The notes beneath the pieces were generated by a model. That model ran no database searches and was not told the DNA's origin. It saw only the letters and a list, made by a program, of their open reading frames with translations. A program made the translations under genes and the position numbers. This document shows positions 9,080-18,121 of a stretch of 64,000 bases of DNA, in pieces; position 1 is the stretch's first letter, and each line of letters starts with the position of its first letter. Source of the DNA: CADCTB01 sp038214685 (lineage in GTDB: Bacteria > Actinomycetota > Acidimicrobiia > Acidimicrobiales > AC-14); assembly GCA_038214685.1 (NCBI GenBank), contig JBBQRO010000001.1, positions 24,067 to 88,066 of the forward strand, written 5' to 3'.

Positions 9080-9432
9080 ACGCCGGCGAGCTAGCCGCCA
9101 CCGTGGCCTCGATCGCCTTCGCCATGCTGGTCGTGGGCCTGCTCGTCCTGGTCGGCTCGGCCATCCGCACCATGAAGACGGTGCGGGGGGCGGTCGACGA
9201 CGTGCGGCGCACTGCGGTCCCGCTCATCGCCGACGTCCACGCCGCCGTCCGCCAGGCCAACGGCGACCTGGTGCAGGTGGAGGCCATCCTGGATCGGACG
9301 GAGGCCATCCAGGGCACAGTGGACTCGGCGTCGCGGCTGGCCTACGCCACCTTTGCCACCCCGGTGATCAAGCTGGCCGCAGTGGCGTCCGGGCTCTCCC
9401 GGGCATCCCGCCGGTTGGCCAGGCGGGCCTGA
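9076..9432 (+). CDS. DUF948 family membrane-anchored protein
   Basis: 118 residues with one N-terminal transmembrane helix (about residues 11-29, FAMLVVGLLVLVGSAI) followed by an amphipathic helical region, as in DUF948 proteins. The gene overlaps rarA by GTGA, and the DUF6167-like gene follows 6 nt later. The biochemical function of the family is not established. Conserved placement upstream of alaS supports the identification; nothing suggests a direct role in tRNA charging. Confidence 0.75.
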   Translation: MNAGELAATVASIAFAMLVVGLLVLVGSAIRTMKTVRGAVDDVRRTAVPLIADVHAAVRQANGDLVQVEAILDRTEAIQGTVDSASRLAYATFATPVIKLAAVASGLSRASRRLARRA

Positions 9433-9438
9433 GCCACC

Positions 9439-9681
9439 GTGTTCAAGCGCATCTTCTGGCTGGGCACGGGGCTGTCGATCGGGTTCGGCTCGTCGTTCTG
9501 GCTCATGCGCACCGTCCGCCGGACGGTCGAGCGGCTGACCCCCCAGCGGCTCACGCAGGACGTGGTGACCGGGGCCAGGTCGGTCGGCACCGAGGTCAAG
9601 GCCGCCCTCGACGAGGGCCGGACAGCCATGCGCCAGCGCGAGGCCGAGCTGCGCACCGAGATCGGGCGCCGGACGCGCTGA
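9439..9681 (+). CDS. Small DUF6167-like membrane-associated protein
   Basis: 80 residues beginning MFKRIFWLGTGLSIGFGSSFW, a short hydrophobic/amphipathic N-terminus, then a charged helical tail. Length, composition and position between the DUF948 gene and alaS match the small proteins called DUF6167 in other actinobacteria. Function unknown. GTG start, 6 nt after the previous stop; co-transcription with rarA is likely. Confidence 0.65.
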   Translation: MFKRIFWLGTGLSIGFGSSFWLMRTVRRTVERLTPQRLTQDVVTGARSVGTEVKAALDEGRTAMRQREAELRTEIGRRTR

Positions 9682-9718
9682 GCGCGCCAACCCGCTGAAC
9701 GCCGCCGGCTCCGGTCGG

Positions 9719-9724
9719 TAGTCT
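9719..9724 (+). promoter_or_regulatory. Possible -10 hexamer upstream of alaS
   Basis: TAGTCT ends 11 nt before the alaS ATG at 9736, leaving at most a ~5-nt leader. It may give alaS its own start within the rarA operon. Confidence 0.35.
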
Positions 9725-9735
9725 GACTCCGACGT

Positions 9736-12327
9736 ATGGATGCCCAGGAACTTCGCCGCGCCTTCACCGGGTTCTTCGTCGACCGTGGCCACACACTGCA
9801 TCCGTCGATGGGCCTGATCCCGCACCACCCTGCCGCGCCCATGTTCGCCAACGCCGGCACGAACCAGTTCCTGCCCATCATCCTGGGCGAGGAGCAGGTA
9901 CCCGCCCCGCCCCGGGCCACGTCGGTGCAGAAGTGCCTCCGGGTCAAGGGCAAGCACGACGACATCGCCAACGTCGGCGTCACCTCAGGTCATCTCACCT
10001 TCTTCCAGATGCTGGGGAACTTCAGCTTCGGCGACTACTTCAAGGCGGAGGTCATCCCGTGGGCCTGGGAGCTCCTCACCGAGGTGCTGAAGATCGACGG
10101 CGACCGGCTGTGGGTCACCGTGCACGACACCGACGACGAGGCCGCGGCCATCTGGCGGGATTCGGTGGGCCTGGCCCCTGAGCGGATCCAGCGCATGGGC
10201 GCCGACAACTTCTGGGAGATGGGGGAGACGGGCCCGTGCGGACCGTCCTCGGAGATCTTCTACGACCGCGGCGAGGCCTACGGCGCGCCCGGCGGCCCGG
10301 CCCACGGTGGCGAGGCCCGGTTCCTGGAGATCTGGAACCTGGTGTTCATGCAGTACAACCGCCAGGCCGGCGGCACTTTGGCCCCCCTGCCGCTGCGCAT
10401 CATCGACACCGGCGCCGGCCTGGAGCGCATGCTCACCGTCCTCCAGGGCGTCGACTCGGTGTTCGAGACCGACGAGCTGCAGCGCCTGGTGGCCGCAGCC
10501 GAGACAGCCACCGGCCGGCGTCTGGGCGACGACCCCGAGGCCGACGTCAGCCTGCGCGTCCTGGCCGACCATGCCCGCACGGTCACCTTCATGGTGGCCG
10601 ACGGCCAAACGCCCTCCAACGAGGACCGGGGCTACGTGCTGCGCCGCATCCTGCGGCGGGCCGTCCGCCACGCCTTCGGGCTGGGCGTCGAGGGACGAGT
10701 CCTGCCGGCCCTGGTCGAGGCCGTGGTCGACGTGATGGGCCCGGCCTATCCCGAACTGGAGGGGGCCCGGGCCGACATCGTCGGGATCATCGCCCGGGAG
10801 GAGGAGCGGTTCCACCGCACTCTGCGGTCGGGCTCGGCCATCCTCGACGAGGAGCTGGCCACGGCGGCCGCCGGCGGCGGCACCCTGGCCGGCGCCGTGG
10901 CCTTCCGGCTCCACGACACCTATGGGTTCCCGCTCGAGCTCACCCTGGAGGTGGCCACCGAGCGTGGGGTCACCGTCGACATGGTCGGGTTCGAGCAGGC
11001 GATGGAGGCCCAGCGGCGCATGGGCCAGCAAGCGGCCGACACGAGCAAGGCCGGCGTGCCTGCCGATGCCGAGGATCGGCGGTCGGTCTACAAGACCCTG
11101 CTCGCCGAGGGTCCGGTGGAGTTCACCGGCTATTCCGAGCAGGTCACCACAGCCCGGGTCCGGGCCGTCGTCGGCGAGGAAATCTTCCTCGATCGCACCC
11201 CCTTCTACGCCGAAGGCGGCGGCCAGGTGGGTGACATGGGCACCATCGTCGGCCCCACGGGGGCCGCCGAGGTCCTCGACACCACCTACGCCCTCCCCGG
11301 CCTGCACCGCCACACCGTCCGCCTGACCGAGGGTGAGATTACCGCCGGCCAGGAGGTCACCGCCACCGTCGACACCGGCCGGCGAGAAGCCATCCGCCGC
11401 AACCATACCGGTACCCACCTGCTCCACTGGGCCCTGCGCGAGGTGCTGGGTAGCCACGTGAAGCAGGCCGGCTCCCTGGTGGCGCCCGACCGGCTCCGTT
11501 TCGACTTCAGCCACTACGAGGCCGTCACGGCCGACGAGCTGGAGAGGGTCGAGGCCCTGGCCAATCACCAGGTGCTGGCCAACGAGCCGGTGAAGGCCTA
11601 CGAGGTGTCCAAGGCCGAAGCCGAACGCCTGGGCGCCATCGCCTTCTTCGGCGAGAAGTACGGCGAGGTCGTGCGGGTCGTCGAGGCCGGGCCCCGGTCG
11701 GTCGAGCTGTGCGGCGGCACCCACGTGCACGCCCTGGGCACCATCGGGCCGATCAAGATCACCTCCGAGAGCTCCATCGGGGCCAACCTGCGCCGCATCG
11801 AGGCGGTCACCGGCATGGCCAGCCTCGACCGCATCCGCAACGAGACGCACACCCTCGGCCGCACGGCCACGCTCCTGCGGGTGACGCCGCCCGAGGTGCC
11901 GGGCCGGGTGGAGCGCCTGCTCGACGACCAGCGCGGCCTGGCCGATGAGATCAAGGCCCTACGCCGCCAGGGCGCCGGCGGCCGGGCCCGTGAGCTGGCG
12001 GGCCAGGCGGTCGGCGGGGTGGTCGTGGCCCGGGTCGACGGCACGACGAGAGACGACCTGAAGGACCTGGCCCTGGCCATTCGCGACCAGCCGGGCATGC
12101 GGGCCGTGGTTCTGGGCGGGGAGCCCGAGGGCGGCGGCGTCTCCCTGATCGCCGCAGTGGTGAAGAACAGCGGCCTCGACGCGTCCCAGCTACTGGCCGA
12201 CGCCGCCCGCACGGTGGGAGGCGGTGGCGGGCGGGGCGCGGATGTGGCCGTGGCCGGCGGGCGCGACCCGGGCCGGCTCGACGAAGCGCTCCAACAGGCC
12301 CGCCGGGCGGCCGGGGCGGGCTCGTGA
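9736..12327 (+). CDS. alaS: Alanine--tRNA ligase
   Basis: 863 residues, full-length class II AlaRS with aminoacylation, editing and C-Ala domains. The editing-site zinc ligands are visible as HTGTHLLH near residue 557 and CGGTH near residue 657. The conserved N-terminal block includes HPSMGLIPHHPAAPMFANAG. A glycine-rich GGGGGRGADVAVAGG near the C-terminus is typical of the C-Ala domain. The stop overlaps ruvX as GTGA. The alaS-ruvX-mltG-aroE order is conserved in actinobacteria. Confidence 0.96.
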   Translation: MDAQELRRAFTGFFVDRGHTLHPSMGLIPHHPAAPMFANAGTNQFLPIILGEEQVPAPPRATSVQKCLRVKGKHDDIANVGVTSGHLTFFQMLGNFSFGDYFKAEVIPWAWELLTEVLKIDGDRLWVTVHDTDDEAAAIWRDSVGLAPERIQRMGADNFWEMGETGPCGPSSEIFYDRGEAYGAPGGPAHGGEARFLEIWNLVFMQYNRQAGGTLAPLPLRIIDTGAGLERMLTVLQGVDSVFETDELQRLVAAAETATGRRLGDDPEADVSLRVLADHARTVTFMVADGQTPSNEDRGYVLRRILRRAVRHAFGLGVEGRVLPALVEAVVDVMGPAYPELEGARADIVGIIAREEERFHRTLRSGSAILDEELATAAAGGGTLAGAVAFRLHDTYGFPLELTLEVATERGVTVDMVGFEQAMEAQRRMGQQAADTSKAGVPADAEDRRSVYKTLLAEGPVEFTGYSEQVTTARVRAVVGEEIFLDRTPFYAEGGGQVGDMGTIVGPTGAAEVLDTTYALPGLHRHTVRLTEGEITAGQEVTATVDTGRREAIRRNHTGTHLLHWALREVLGSHVKQAGSLVAPDRLRFDFSHYEAVTADELERVEALANHQVLANEPVKAYEVSKAEAERLGAIAFFGEKYGEVVRVVEAGPRSVELCGGTHVHALGTIGPIKITSESSIGANLRRIEAVTGMASLDRIRNETHTLGRTATLLRVTPPEVPGRVERLLDDQRGLADEIKALRRQGAGGRARELAGQAVGGVVVARVDGTTRDDLKDLALAIRDQPGMRAVVLGGEPEGGGVSLIAAVVKNSGLDASQLLADAARTVGGGGGRGADVAVAGGRDPGRLDEALQQARRAAGAGS

Positions 12328-12767
12328 GGGCGGTGGCCCTCGACCTCGGCACCCGGCGGATCGGGGTGGCGGTCAGCGACTCGGGAGGAACCATGGCAAC
12401 GCCGTACAGCACCATTCAGCGGTCGGGCAACGTCGGCGCCGACCGGGCCCGGGTGGCCGAGATCGTGACCGAGGTCGGCGCCGGCCTGGTGGTCGTGGGC
12501 CTGCCACTGTCGATGGACGGCAGCGAGGGCGCCGCGGCCCGAGCCGCCCTCGATGAGGCCGAGGCCCTGCGGGAAGTGCTCGACGTGCCCGTCGAGTGCC
12601 ACGACGAGCGGCTGACCAGCGTCAGCGCCAACCGCTCGTTGACCGAGGCGGGCGTCACCGGCCGGCGCCGGCGGCGGGCCCGGGAAGCCGGCGCCGTCGA
12701 CCAGGCTGCGGCCGCCGTCATGTTGCAGTCGTGGCTGGACACCAACCGGAACGGCACCGGGGCATGA
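12324..12767 (+). CDS. ruvX: Putative Holliday junction resolvase / pre-16S rRNA nuclease YqgF
   Basis: 147 residues with the RNase H-like fold of the YqgF/RuvX family. The N-terminal ALDLGTRRIGVAVSD holds the first catalytic Asp, VVGLPLSMDG follows, and the C-terminal DQAAAAVMLQSWLD holds the last conserved Asp. In E. coli the family member processes the 16S rRNA 5' end; a recombination role has also been proposed. GTG start overlapping alaS by four bases, ATGA overlap with mltG. Confidence 0.9.
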   Translation: MRAVALDLGTRRIGVAVSDSGGTMATPYSTIQRSGNVGADRARVAEIVTEVGAGLVVVGLPLSMDGSEGAAARAALDEAEALREVLDVPVECHDERLTSVSANRSLTEAGVTGRRRRRAREAGAVDQAAAAVMLQSWLDTNRNGTGA

Positions 12768-13840
12768 GCGTCGACGTCCGCCGGGATTCGCCCGACTACT
12801 TCCAGTACGAGGAACACGGCCGGCGGTGGCCCTTCATCCTTCTCGCCCTGGCCCTGACCTTCCTGGTCCTGGCTGGCTCGGGCGTGCTCTGGGTCCAGCG
12901 CCAGGTCAACCCCTCGGGGGCCAGCGGCCCGGCGGTGCGGGTGACGGTGGAGCAGGGTATGTCCACCAGCGACATCGCCGCCCTGCTCGAGACCGAGGGC
13001 ATCATCCCCAACGCGGACGTGTTCAAGTACTACGCCCGGCTGACCGGCGTGGCGTCGATCCAGGCCGGCGCCTACAGCCTCGACAAGAACTCCAATCTCA
13101 GCGACGTGGTCAAGGTCCTCGAGGGTGGCGCGGCCAAGGCCGAGGAGGAGCGGGTCACCGTGCCCGAGGGCCTCACCCTGCCCGAGGTGGCCAGGGTGAT
13201 CGGCGAGATGCCGGGGCGGTCGGCCGACAAGTTCATGGAAGTGGCCAACGGCGGCACCATCCGCTCGCAGTACCAGCCGGCGGGCAACAACAGCCTCGAA
13301 GGTCTCATCCTGCCCGAGACCTACTTCGTGGCCAAGGGCGACGACGAGGCGGCGATCCTCCGCAAGATGGTCGACGCCTTCGACTCCCTGGCCACCCAGC
13401 TCAACCTGACGGGCGCGGCCGCCCGCTTCGGCATCACGCCCTATCAGGCGGTGATCGTGGCCTCCCTGGTCGAGCGCGAGGCCCGCGTCGACGAGGACCG
13501 TGGCAAGGTGGCCCGGGTGATCTACAACCGTCTGGAGCGCAAGATGCAGCTCCAGATCGACGCCACCGTCCTCTACGCCCTGAACCGTCCGCAGGAGTCG
13601 GTCAGCTTCAAGGACCGCGAGGTCAACTCGCCCTACAACACCTACCGGATCCCGGGCCTGCCGCCGGGCCCCATCGCCAGTCCGGGTCGCAAGTCGTTGG
13701 AGGCCACCGCCTCACCCACCGCCGGTAACTGGATCTACTACGTGCTCACCGACGCCAACGGGCGGCACTCCTTCACCGCGGATGACCGCGAGTTCCAGAA
13801 CCTGGTCAACGTGTGCATCGCCAAGGGGCTGTGCGGCTGA
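12764..13840 (+). CDS. mltG: Endolytic murein transglycosylase MltG
   Basis: 358 residues: a short cytoplasmic N-terminus, one transmembrane helix at about residues 22-45, then a YceG/MltG domain. The catalytic Glu lies in ASLVEREAR near residue 236, and YNTYRIPGLPPGPIASPG marks the C-terminal substrate site. MltG cleaves nascent glycan strands and is thought to set their length. ATG 12764 overlaps the ruvX stop and gives a normal N-terminus; further upstream in-frame starts would lie inside ruvX. Confidence 0.92.
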   Translation: MSVDVRRDSPDYFQYEEHGRRWPFILLALALTFLVLAGSGVLWVQRQVNPSGASGPAVRVTVEQGMSTSDIAALLETEGIIPNADVFKYYARLTGVASIQAGAYSLDKNSNLSDVVKVLEGGAAKAEEERVTVPEGLTLPEVARVIGEMPGRSADKFMEVANGGTIRSQYQPAGNNSLEGLILPETYFVAKGDDEAAILRKMVDAFDSLATQLNLTGAAARFGITPYQAVIVASLVEREARVDEDRGKVARVIYNRLERKMQLQIDATVLYALNRPQESVSFKDREVNSPYNTYRIPGLPPGPIASPGRKSLEATASPTAGNWIYYVLTDANGRHSFTADDREFQNLVNVCIAKGLCG

Positions 13841-13850
13841 CCTGGTCCCA

Positions 13851-14711
13851 GTGACCGCCCCGAACGCAGATACCCGTCTGGCCGCGGTCATCGGGTCCCC
13901 GGTCAGGCACTCGCTGTCGCCGGCCATGCACAACGCCGCGTTCCGCGAACTGGGCCTGAACTGGGTCTACCTGGCCTTCGAGGTGGCCCCCGGCTCGGTG
14001 GACGTGGCCTTCGACGGCATCCGGGCCCTGGGCATCGGCGGGCTCTCGGTCACCATCCCCCACAAGGCGGCGGCGCTGGCCGCGGTCGACGATGCCACCG
14101 CCGCCGCGTCGGCGATCGGCGCGGCCAATACCGTCGTGCGCCGGGACGACGGTTCAATGCTCGGGGACAACACCGACGGAGCGGGGTTCCTTGCGTCGCT
14201 CGCCGAGGAGGGCTTCGACCCGAACGGCCGGGCCTGTGCCGTGCTCGGCGCCGGCGGTGCGGCCCGCGCCGTCGTGCACGCTCTGGCCGGCGCGGGGGCG
14301 GCCGAGGTGACGGTGGTCAACCGCACGGCATCGAGGGCGGAGTCGGCCGCCGAGCTGGCCGGCGTCGTCGGCCGGGTCGGCGCCGCTGCCGATGTCGGGC
14401 GTGTCGACCTGGTCGTCAATGCCACCCCGATCGGCCTGGCCGGCGCTGACCCCCGCGGCCTGCCGATCGACCCCCGGCTGCTCGGTCCGGGCCAGCTGGT
14501 GGTCGACCTGGTGCCCAATCCGGCGGTGACGGTCCTGATGCGGGAGGCCCTGGACCGCGGCGCCCGGGTGGCGGGCGGCCTGGGCATGCTCGTGCACCAG
14601 GGGGCGCTGGCCTTCGAGCTGTGGACCGGCCGGCCGGCGCCCGTCGAGGTGCTGCGGGCCGCCGCCGTTCAAGCGCTCACCCAGACCGGCCCGGAAGGCC
14701 GGTCCGGGTGA
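13851..14711 (+). CDS. aroE: Shikimate dehydrogenase (NADP+)
   Basis: 286 residues. It reduces 3-dehydroshikimate to shikimate, the fourth common step of aromatic amino acid synthesis. Visible sites: shikimate-binding GSPVRHSLSPAMHN at about residues 16-29, catalytic Lys in VTIPHK near residue 71, NTDGAGF with its Asp near residue 107, and nucleotide-binding GAGGAARAV near residue 132. GTG 13851, 10 nt after mltG, begins the conserved domain. It shares GTGA with the next gene. Confidence 0.94.
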   Translation: MTAPNADTRLAAVIGSPVRHSLSPAMHNAAFRELGLNWVYLAFEVAPGSVDVAFDGIRALGIGGLSVTIPHKAAALAAVDDATAAASAIGAANTVVRRDDGSMLGDNTDGAGFLASLAEEGFDPNGRACAVLGAGGAARAVVHALAGAGAAEVTVVNRTASRAESAAELAGVVGRVGAAADVGRVDLVVNATPIGLAGADPRGLPIDPRLLGPGQLVVDLVPNPAVTVLMREALDRGARVAGGLGMLVHQGALAFELWTGRPAPVEVLRAAAVQALTQTGPEGRSG

Positions 14712-15394
14712 CGGCGACGATCGTCGTGCTCTGCGCCCTGCTCGGGGTGCCGGGCGGCATGCTGGCCAACCTGCTGATCGACCGCATTCCCGACAAGGAG
14801 CCGCTCCGTCCCCTACCCACCCTCGCCAGCCAGACCCGTTCGGTCCGCCAACTCCTGGTCATCGTGGCCACCGTCGGCCTCTTCGCCGGGACCGCCGTCC
14901 GCTTCGGCGCCGACTGGGTCGTGCCGGCCTATCTGGTGTTCTTCGTGTGTCTGGTGTCGGTGAGCGTCATCGACTCGAAGCTGCAGATCATCCCCAACCG
15001 CATCGTCTATCCCACGATTTTCGCCTCTGTCCCGTTGCTGGCCCTGGCCGCGCTGGTCGGCGGGGAGTGGGGCCGGTTCGGCCACGCCCTCATGGGGGCG
15101 ACGCTGGCCTGGCTGGCCCTCCTCGTCATCCACCTGATCTCACCGGCGGGCATGGGCTTTGGCGACGTGCGCCTCTCCTTCGTGCTGGGCCTGTTCCTGG
15201 GCTGGATCAACCTCACCCATGTGCTCACCGGCCTGTTCCTGGGCGTGCTGCTCATTTCCGCAGTGGGCCTGGTGCTGGCCGGCCTGCGCCTCAAAAGCCT
15301 GCAGGAGCACATCGCGTTCGGCCCGTTCCTCGCCGCCGGCTCCACACTTGCCGTCTTCGCCGGCGGGCCCATCATCCGTTGGTGGACCGGCTGA
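14708..15394 (+). CDS. Prepilin-type leader peptidase (A24 family), short form
   Basis: 228 residues, about six transmembrane helices. The two catalytic aspartates of the A24 aspartic peptidases are visible in SVIDSKLQIIPNRIVYP near residue 85 and GMGFGDVRLSF near residue 150. The N-terminus keeps GGMLANLLIDRIP but lacks the zinc-cysteine methylase domain of classical PilD, as in many actinobacterial enzymes. Such enzymes mature type IV pilins. No pilin gene is nearby; it sits between aroE and aroC, an arrangement often seen in actinobacteria. GTG overlaps the aroE stop. Confidence 0.85.
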   Translation: MTATIVVLCALLGVPGGMLANLLIDRIPDKEPLRPLPTLASQTRSVRQLLVIVATVGLFAGTAVRFGADWVVPAYLVFFVCLVSVSVIDSKLQIIPNRIVYPTIFASVPLLALAALVGGEWGRFGHALMGATLAWLALLVIHLISPAGMGFGDVRLSFVLGLFLGWINLTHVLTGLFLGVLLISAVGLVLAGLRLKSLQEHIAFGPFLAAGSTLAVFAGGPIIRWWTG

Positions 15395-15427
15395 GCCGAC
15401 CACGAACCCTCTCGTGGCCCGCCCCGG

Positions 15428-15433
15428 TAGATT
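15428..15433 (+). promoter_or_regulatory. Putative -10 hexamer of leaderless aroC
   Basis: TAGATT ends 7 nt before the aroC ATG at 15441. The 46-nt gap after the peptidase gene has no visible terminator. Confidence 0.5.
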
Positions 15434-15440
15434 CGGGTCG

Positions 15441-16592
15441 ATGCTCCGCTACCTGACCGCCGGCGAGTCCCACGGCAAGGCCCTCGTCGTGACCCTCGAC
15501 GGGCTGCCCGCCGGCCTCCCCATCACCGCGGAGGAGATTGCCGGCGAGCTGGGCCGGCGCCGGCTGGGCTACGGGCGTGGTCCCCGGATGCGCTTCGAGC
15601 AGGACGAGCTGACCCTCCTCGGGGGCGTGCGCCACGGCCGCACGATCGGGTCGCCGGTGGCCATCGAGATCGGCAACACCGAGTGGCCGAAGTGGACGGC
15701 GGAGATGGACCCCGCACCGGGCGCCACCGAGAAGCGGCTCACCCGGCCCCGCCCCGGCCATGCCGACCTGGCCGGCATGCAGAAGTACGGCCTCACCGAC
15801 GCCCGCGACGTCCTCGAGCGGGCCTCGGCGCGGGAAACGGCCGCCCGGGTGGCCGCCGGGGCGTGCGCCAAGGCCCTGCTCTCCCATCTCGGCATCTCGG
15901 TCCTGTCTCACGTGGTGCAGATGGGTCCGGTGGTGGCCAAGTCCGTCGAGCGGCCCACGCCGGCCGACCTGGAGGCGGTCGACGCATCCCAGGTCCGCTG
16001 CTTCGACTCCGACGCCGAGGGGGCCATGATCGCCGAGATCAAGGCCGCAGCCAAGGAGGGCGACTCCCTCGGCGGGGTGGTCGAAGTGCTGGCCTACGGC
16101 GTGCCCGTCGGCCTGGGCAGCCACGTCCACTGGGACCGTCGGCTCGACGGGCTCCTGGCCCAGGCCATCTGCAGCATCCAGGCGGTCAAGGGCGTCGGCT
16201 TCGGCGAGGGGTTCGAGTCCGCCGGCCGCCGGGGCTCGGAGGCCCACGACGAGATCCACTGGGACGAATCGCAGTCCTACCACCGCGAGACGACCAGGGC
16301 GGGAGGCATCGAGGGCGGCATGTCCACCGGCGGGCTCATCGTGCTCCAGGCGGCCATGAAGCCGCTCTCCACCCTCAACCGCCCGGTGCTCAAGACCGTC
16401 GACGTCGAGACCAAGGAGAGCACCGTCTCCTTCAAGGAGCGCACCGACGTCACCGCGGTACCGGCGGCCGGTGTGGTGGCCGAGACCATGGTGGCTCTCG
16501 TGCTGGCCGGCGAGGCCCTGCACAAGTTCGGCGGCGACTCGGTGGCCGAGATGGTCCGCAACCGCGACGGCTACCTGAAGTCCCTTGAGTGA
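15441..16592 (+). CDS. aroC: Chorismate synthase
   Basis: 383 residues. It converts 5-enolpyruvylshikimate-3-phosphate to chorismate using reduced FMN as cofactor. The start MLRYLTAGESHGKALV carries the first family signature; GHADLAGMQKYG near residue 107, ERASARETAARVAAG near residue 128 and GGIEGGMSTG near residue 290 are the others. ATG 15441 is chosen because the signature begins there. The downstream aroK start overlaps its end by 8 nt. The aroC-K-B-Q order forms most of a shikimate operon. Confidence 0.96.
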   Translation: MLRYLTAGESHGKALVVTLDGLPAGLPITAEEIAGELGRRRLGYGRGPRMRFEQDELTLLGGVRHGRTIGSPVAIEIGNTEWPKWTAEMDPAPGATEKRLTRPRPGHADLAGMQKYGLTDARDVLERASARETAARVAAGACAKALLSHLGISVLSHVVQMGPVVAKSVERPTPADLEAVDASQVRCFDSDAEGAMIAEIKAAAKEGDSLGGVVEVLAYGVPVGLGSHVHWDRRLDGLLAQAICSIQAVKGVGFGEGFESAGRRGSEAHDEIHWDESQSYHRETTRAGGIEGGMSTGGLIVLQAAMKPLSTLNRPVLKTVDVETKESTVSFKERTDVTAVPAAGVVAETMVALVLAGEALHKFGGDSVAEMVRNRDGYLKSLE

Positions 16593-17109
16593 GTCGTCGA
16601 TTCTGCTGGTGGGAATGATGGCGGTGGGCAAGACCAGCGTCGGTCGCCGGCTGGCGGCTCGCCGGGGATGGGAGTTCCTCGATTCCGACCGCCAGATCGA
16701 GACCATGACCGGGCGGACCGTCGCCGAGATCTGGCGCACCGCCGGCGAGCCGGAGTTCCGCCGGCTCGAGGCCCAGGTGCTGGCCGACGCGTTGGCGTCG
16801 ACCACGCCCCGAATCATCGCCGCGGCCGGCGGCACCGTGCTCGACGAGACCAACCGCCGGCTCATGCGGGTCCACGACCCCGTCGTCTGGCTGCGAGCCC
16901 GACCCGACGTGCTGGCCACCCGACTCGGCACGGCCACCCACCGGCCGCTGCTCGACGAGGACCCGGCCGGCGTCCTCGAGCGCCTCGACGCCATCCGCCG
17001 CCCCCTATACAGCGACGTGGCCGACGTGGTGGTCGACGTCGACGACCTCACGCCGGACCAGGTCGTGGCCTGCATCGAGGCGGCGCTGGAGCACCCGACG
17101 GATGGCTGA
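16585..17109 (+). CDS. aroK: Shikimate kinase
   Basis: 174 residues, NMP-kinase fold. Walker A GMMAVGKTS lies at about residues 10-18, DSDRQIE (shikimate-binding Asp) near 34, GEPEFRRLE near 54 and GGTVLD near 80. It phosphorylates shikimate at the 3-hydroxyl. The start is TTG 16585; no in-frame ATG or GTG exists upstream of the P-loop except inside aroC. It overlaps aroC by 8 nt and aroB by 8 nt. Confidence 0.92.
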   Translation: MSESSILLVGMMAVGKTSVGRRLAARRGWEFLDSDRQIETMTGRTVAEIWRTAGEPEFRRLEAQVLADALASTTPRIIAAAGGTVLDETNRRLMRVHDPVVWLRARPDVLATRLGTATHRPLLDEDPAGVLERLDAIRRPLYSDVADVVVDVDDLTPDQVVACIEAALEHPTDG

Positions 17110-18121
17110 CTCGATGATCACCGTCCCGGTCCCCCTCGGCGGCGCCCGCTCCTACGACGTGCTGGTCGGCGCCGGCGCCCGCCATCGGCTGCTCGAAGTC
17201 CTGCCCGTCGGCGCGCACCGGGCGGCCATCGTGACCCAGCAGGCGGTGGGCGTCACCGTCGACGCCGGCGTGGAGCAGCGCACGTTCCTCATGGGCGACG
17301 GCGAGGCCGCCAAGTGCATGGAGACGGTCGAGGAGCTGTGCCGGGCGTTCTCACGGTGGGGCCTGACCCGGGGCGACGTGGTGGTGGCCGTCGGCGGGGG
17401 AGTGGTGACCGATGCCGCCGGGTTCGCCGCGGCGGTGTACCACCGGGGCGTGCCGGTGGTACACGTGTCCACCACACTGCTCGGCCAGGTTGACGCCGCC
17501 ATCGGCGGGAAGACCGGCGTCAACCTACCCGAGGGCAAGAACCTGGTTGGAGCGTTCTGGCAGCCGGCGGCCGTGCTGTGCGACACCGAGGTGCTGGCCA
17601 CATTGCCGCCCCGGGAGTACCGCAGCGGGTTGGGCGAGATGGCCAAGTACGCCTTCCTGGGCGTCGACCGCCTCCCCGACCTTCCCCTCGACGAAGCGGT
17701 CGCCGCGTGTGTGCGGTGCAAGGCCGACCACATCGCTGCCGACGAGCTCGAGCGCACCGGCACGCGGGCACTGCTCAACTACGGCCACACCCTGGCCCAC
17801 GCCCTGGAGACCGCCGGCGCCTACGACCTGCGCCACGGCGAGGCGGTGGCCATCGGCCTGGTCTTCGCCGCCCGCCTGGCCCGGCGCCTCGGGCGGATCG
17901 ACACCGAGGCCGTCGCCGAGCACCTGCGCGTCGTCGCCGGCTACGACCTGCCCACCGAGGTCCCGGCTTCCTGCGAGCCGACGGACCTGGTCGCCCTCAT
18001 GGCCCGCGACAAGAAGGCGGTCGACGGGCTCACCTTTGTGCTCGACGGCCCCCGGGGCGTCGAAGTGGTGAGCGGCGTGCCCGCCGACGCCGTCGAGGCC
18101 ACCCTCAGAGAGGCGCACTGA
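17102..18121 (+). CDS. aroB: 3-dehydroquinate synthase
   Basis: 339 residues, NAD- and metal-dependent cyclisation of DAHP to 3-dehydroquinate. Visible sites: NAD-binding GGGVVTDAAGF near residue 98, STTLLGQVDAAIGGKTGVN near residue 122, and metal ligands in GLGEMAKYA, LNYGHTLAHALE and LRHGEAVAIG. Length is normal. The stop shares one base with the aroQ start (TGATG). Confidence 0.95.
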   Translation: MADSMITVPVPLGGARSYDVLVGAGARHRLLEVLPVGAHRAAIVTQQAVGVTVDAGVEQRTFLMGDGEAAKCMETVEELCRAFSRWGLTRGDVVVAVGGGVVTDAAGFAAAVYHRGVPVVHVSTTLLGQVDAAIGGKTGVNLPEGKNLVGAFWQPAAVLCDTEVLATLPPREYRSGLGEMAKYAFLGVDRLPDLPLDEAVAACVRCKADHIAADELERTGTRALLNYGHTLAHALETAGAYDLRHGEAVAIGLVFAARLARRLGRIDTEAVAEHLRVVAGYDLPTEVPASCEPTDLVALMARDKKAVDGLTFVLDGPRGVEVVSGVPADAVEATLREAH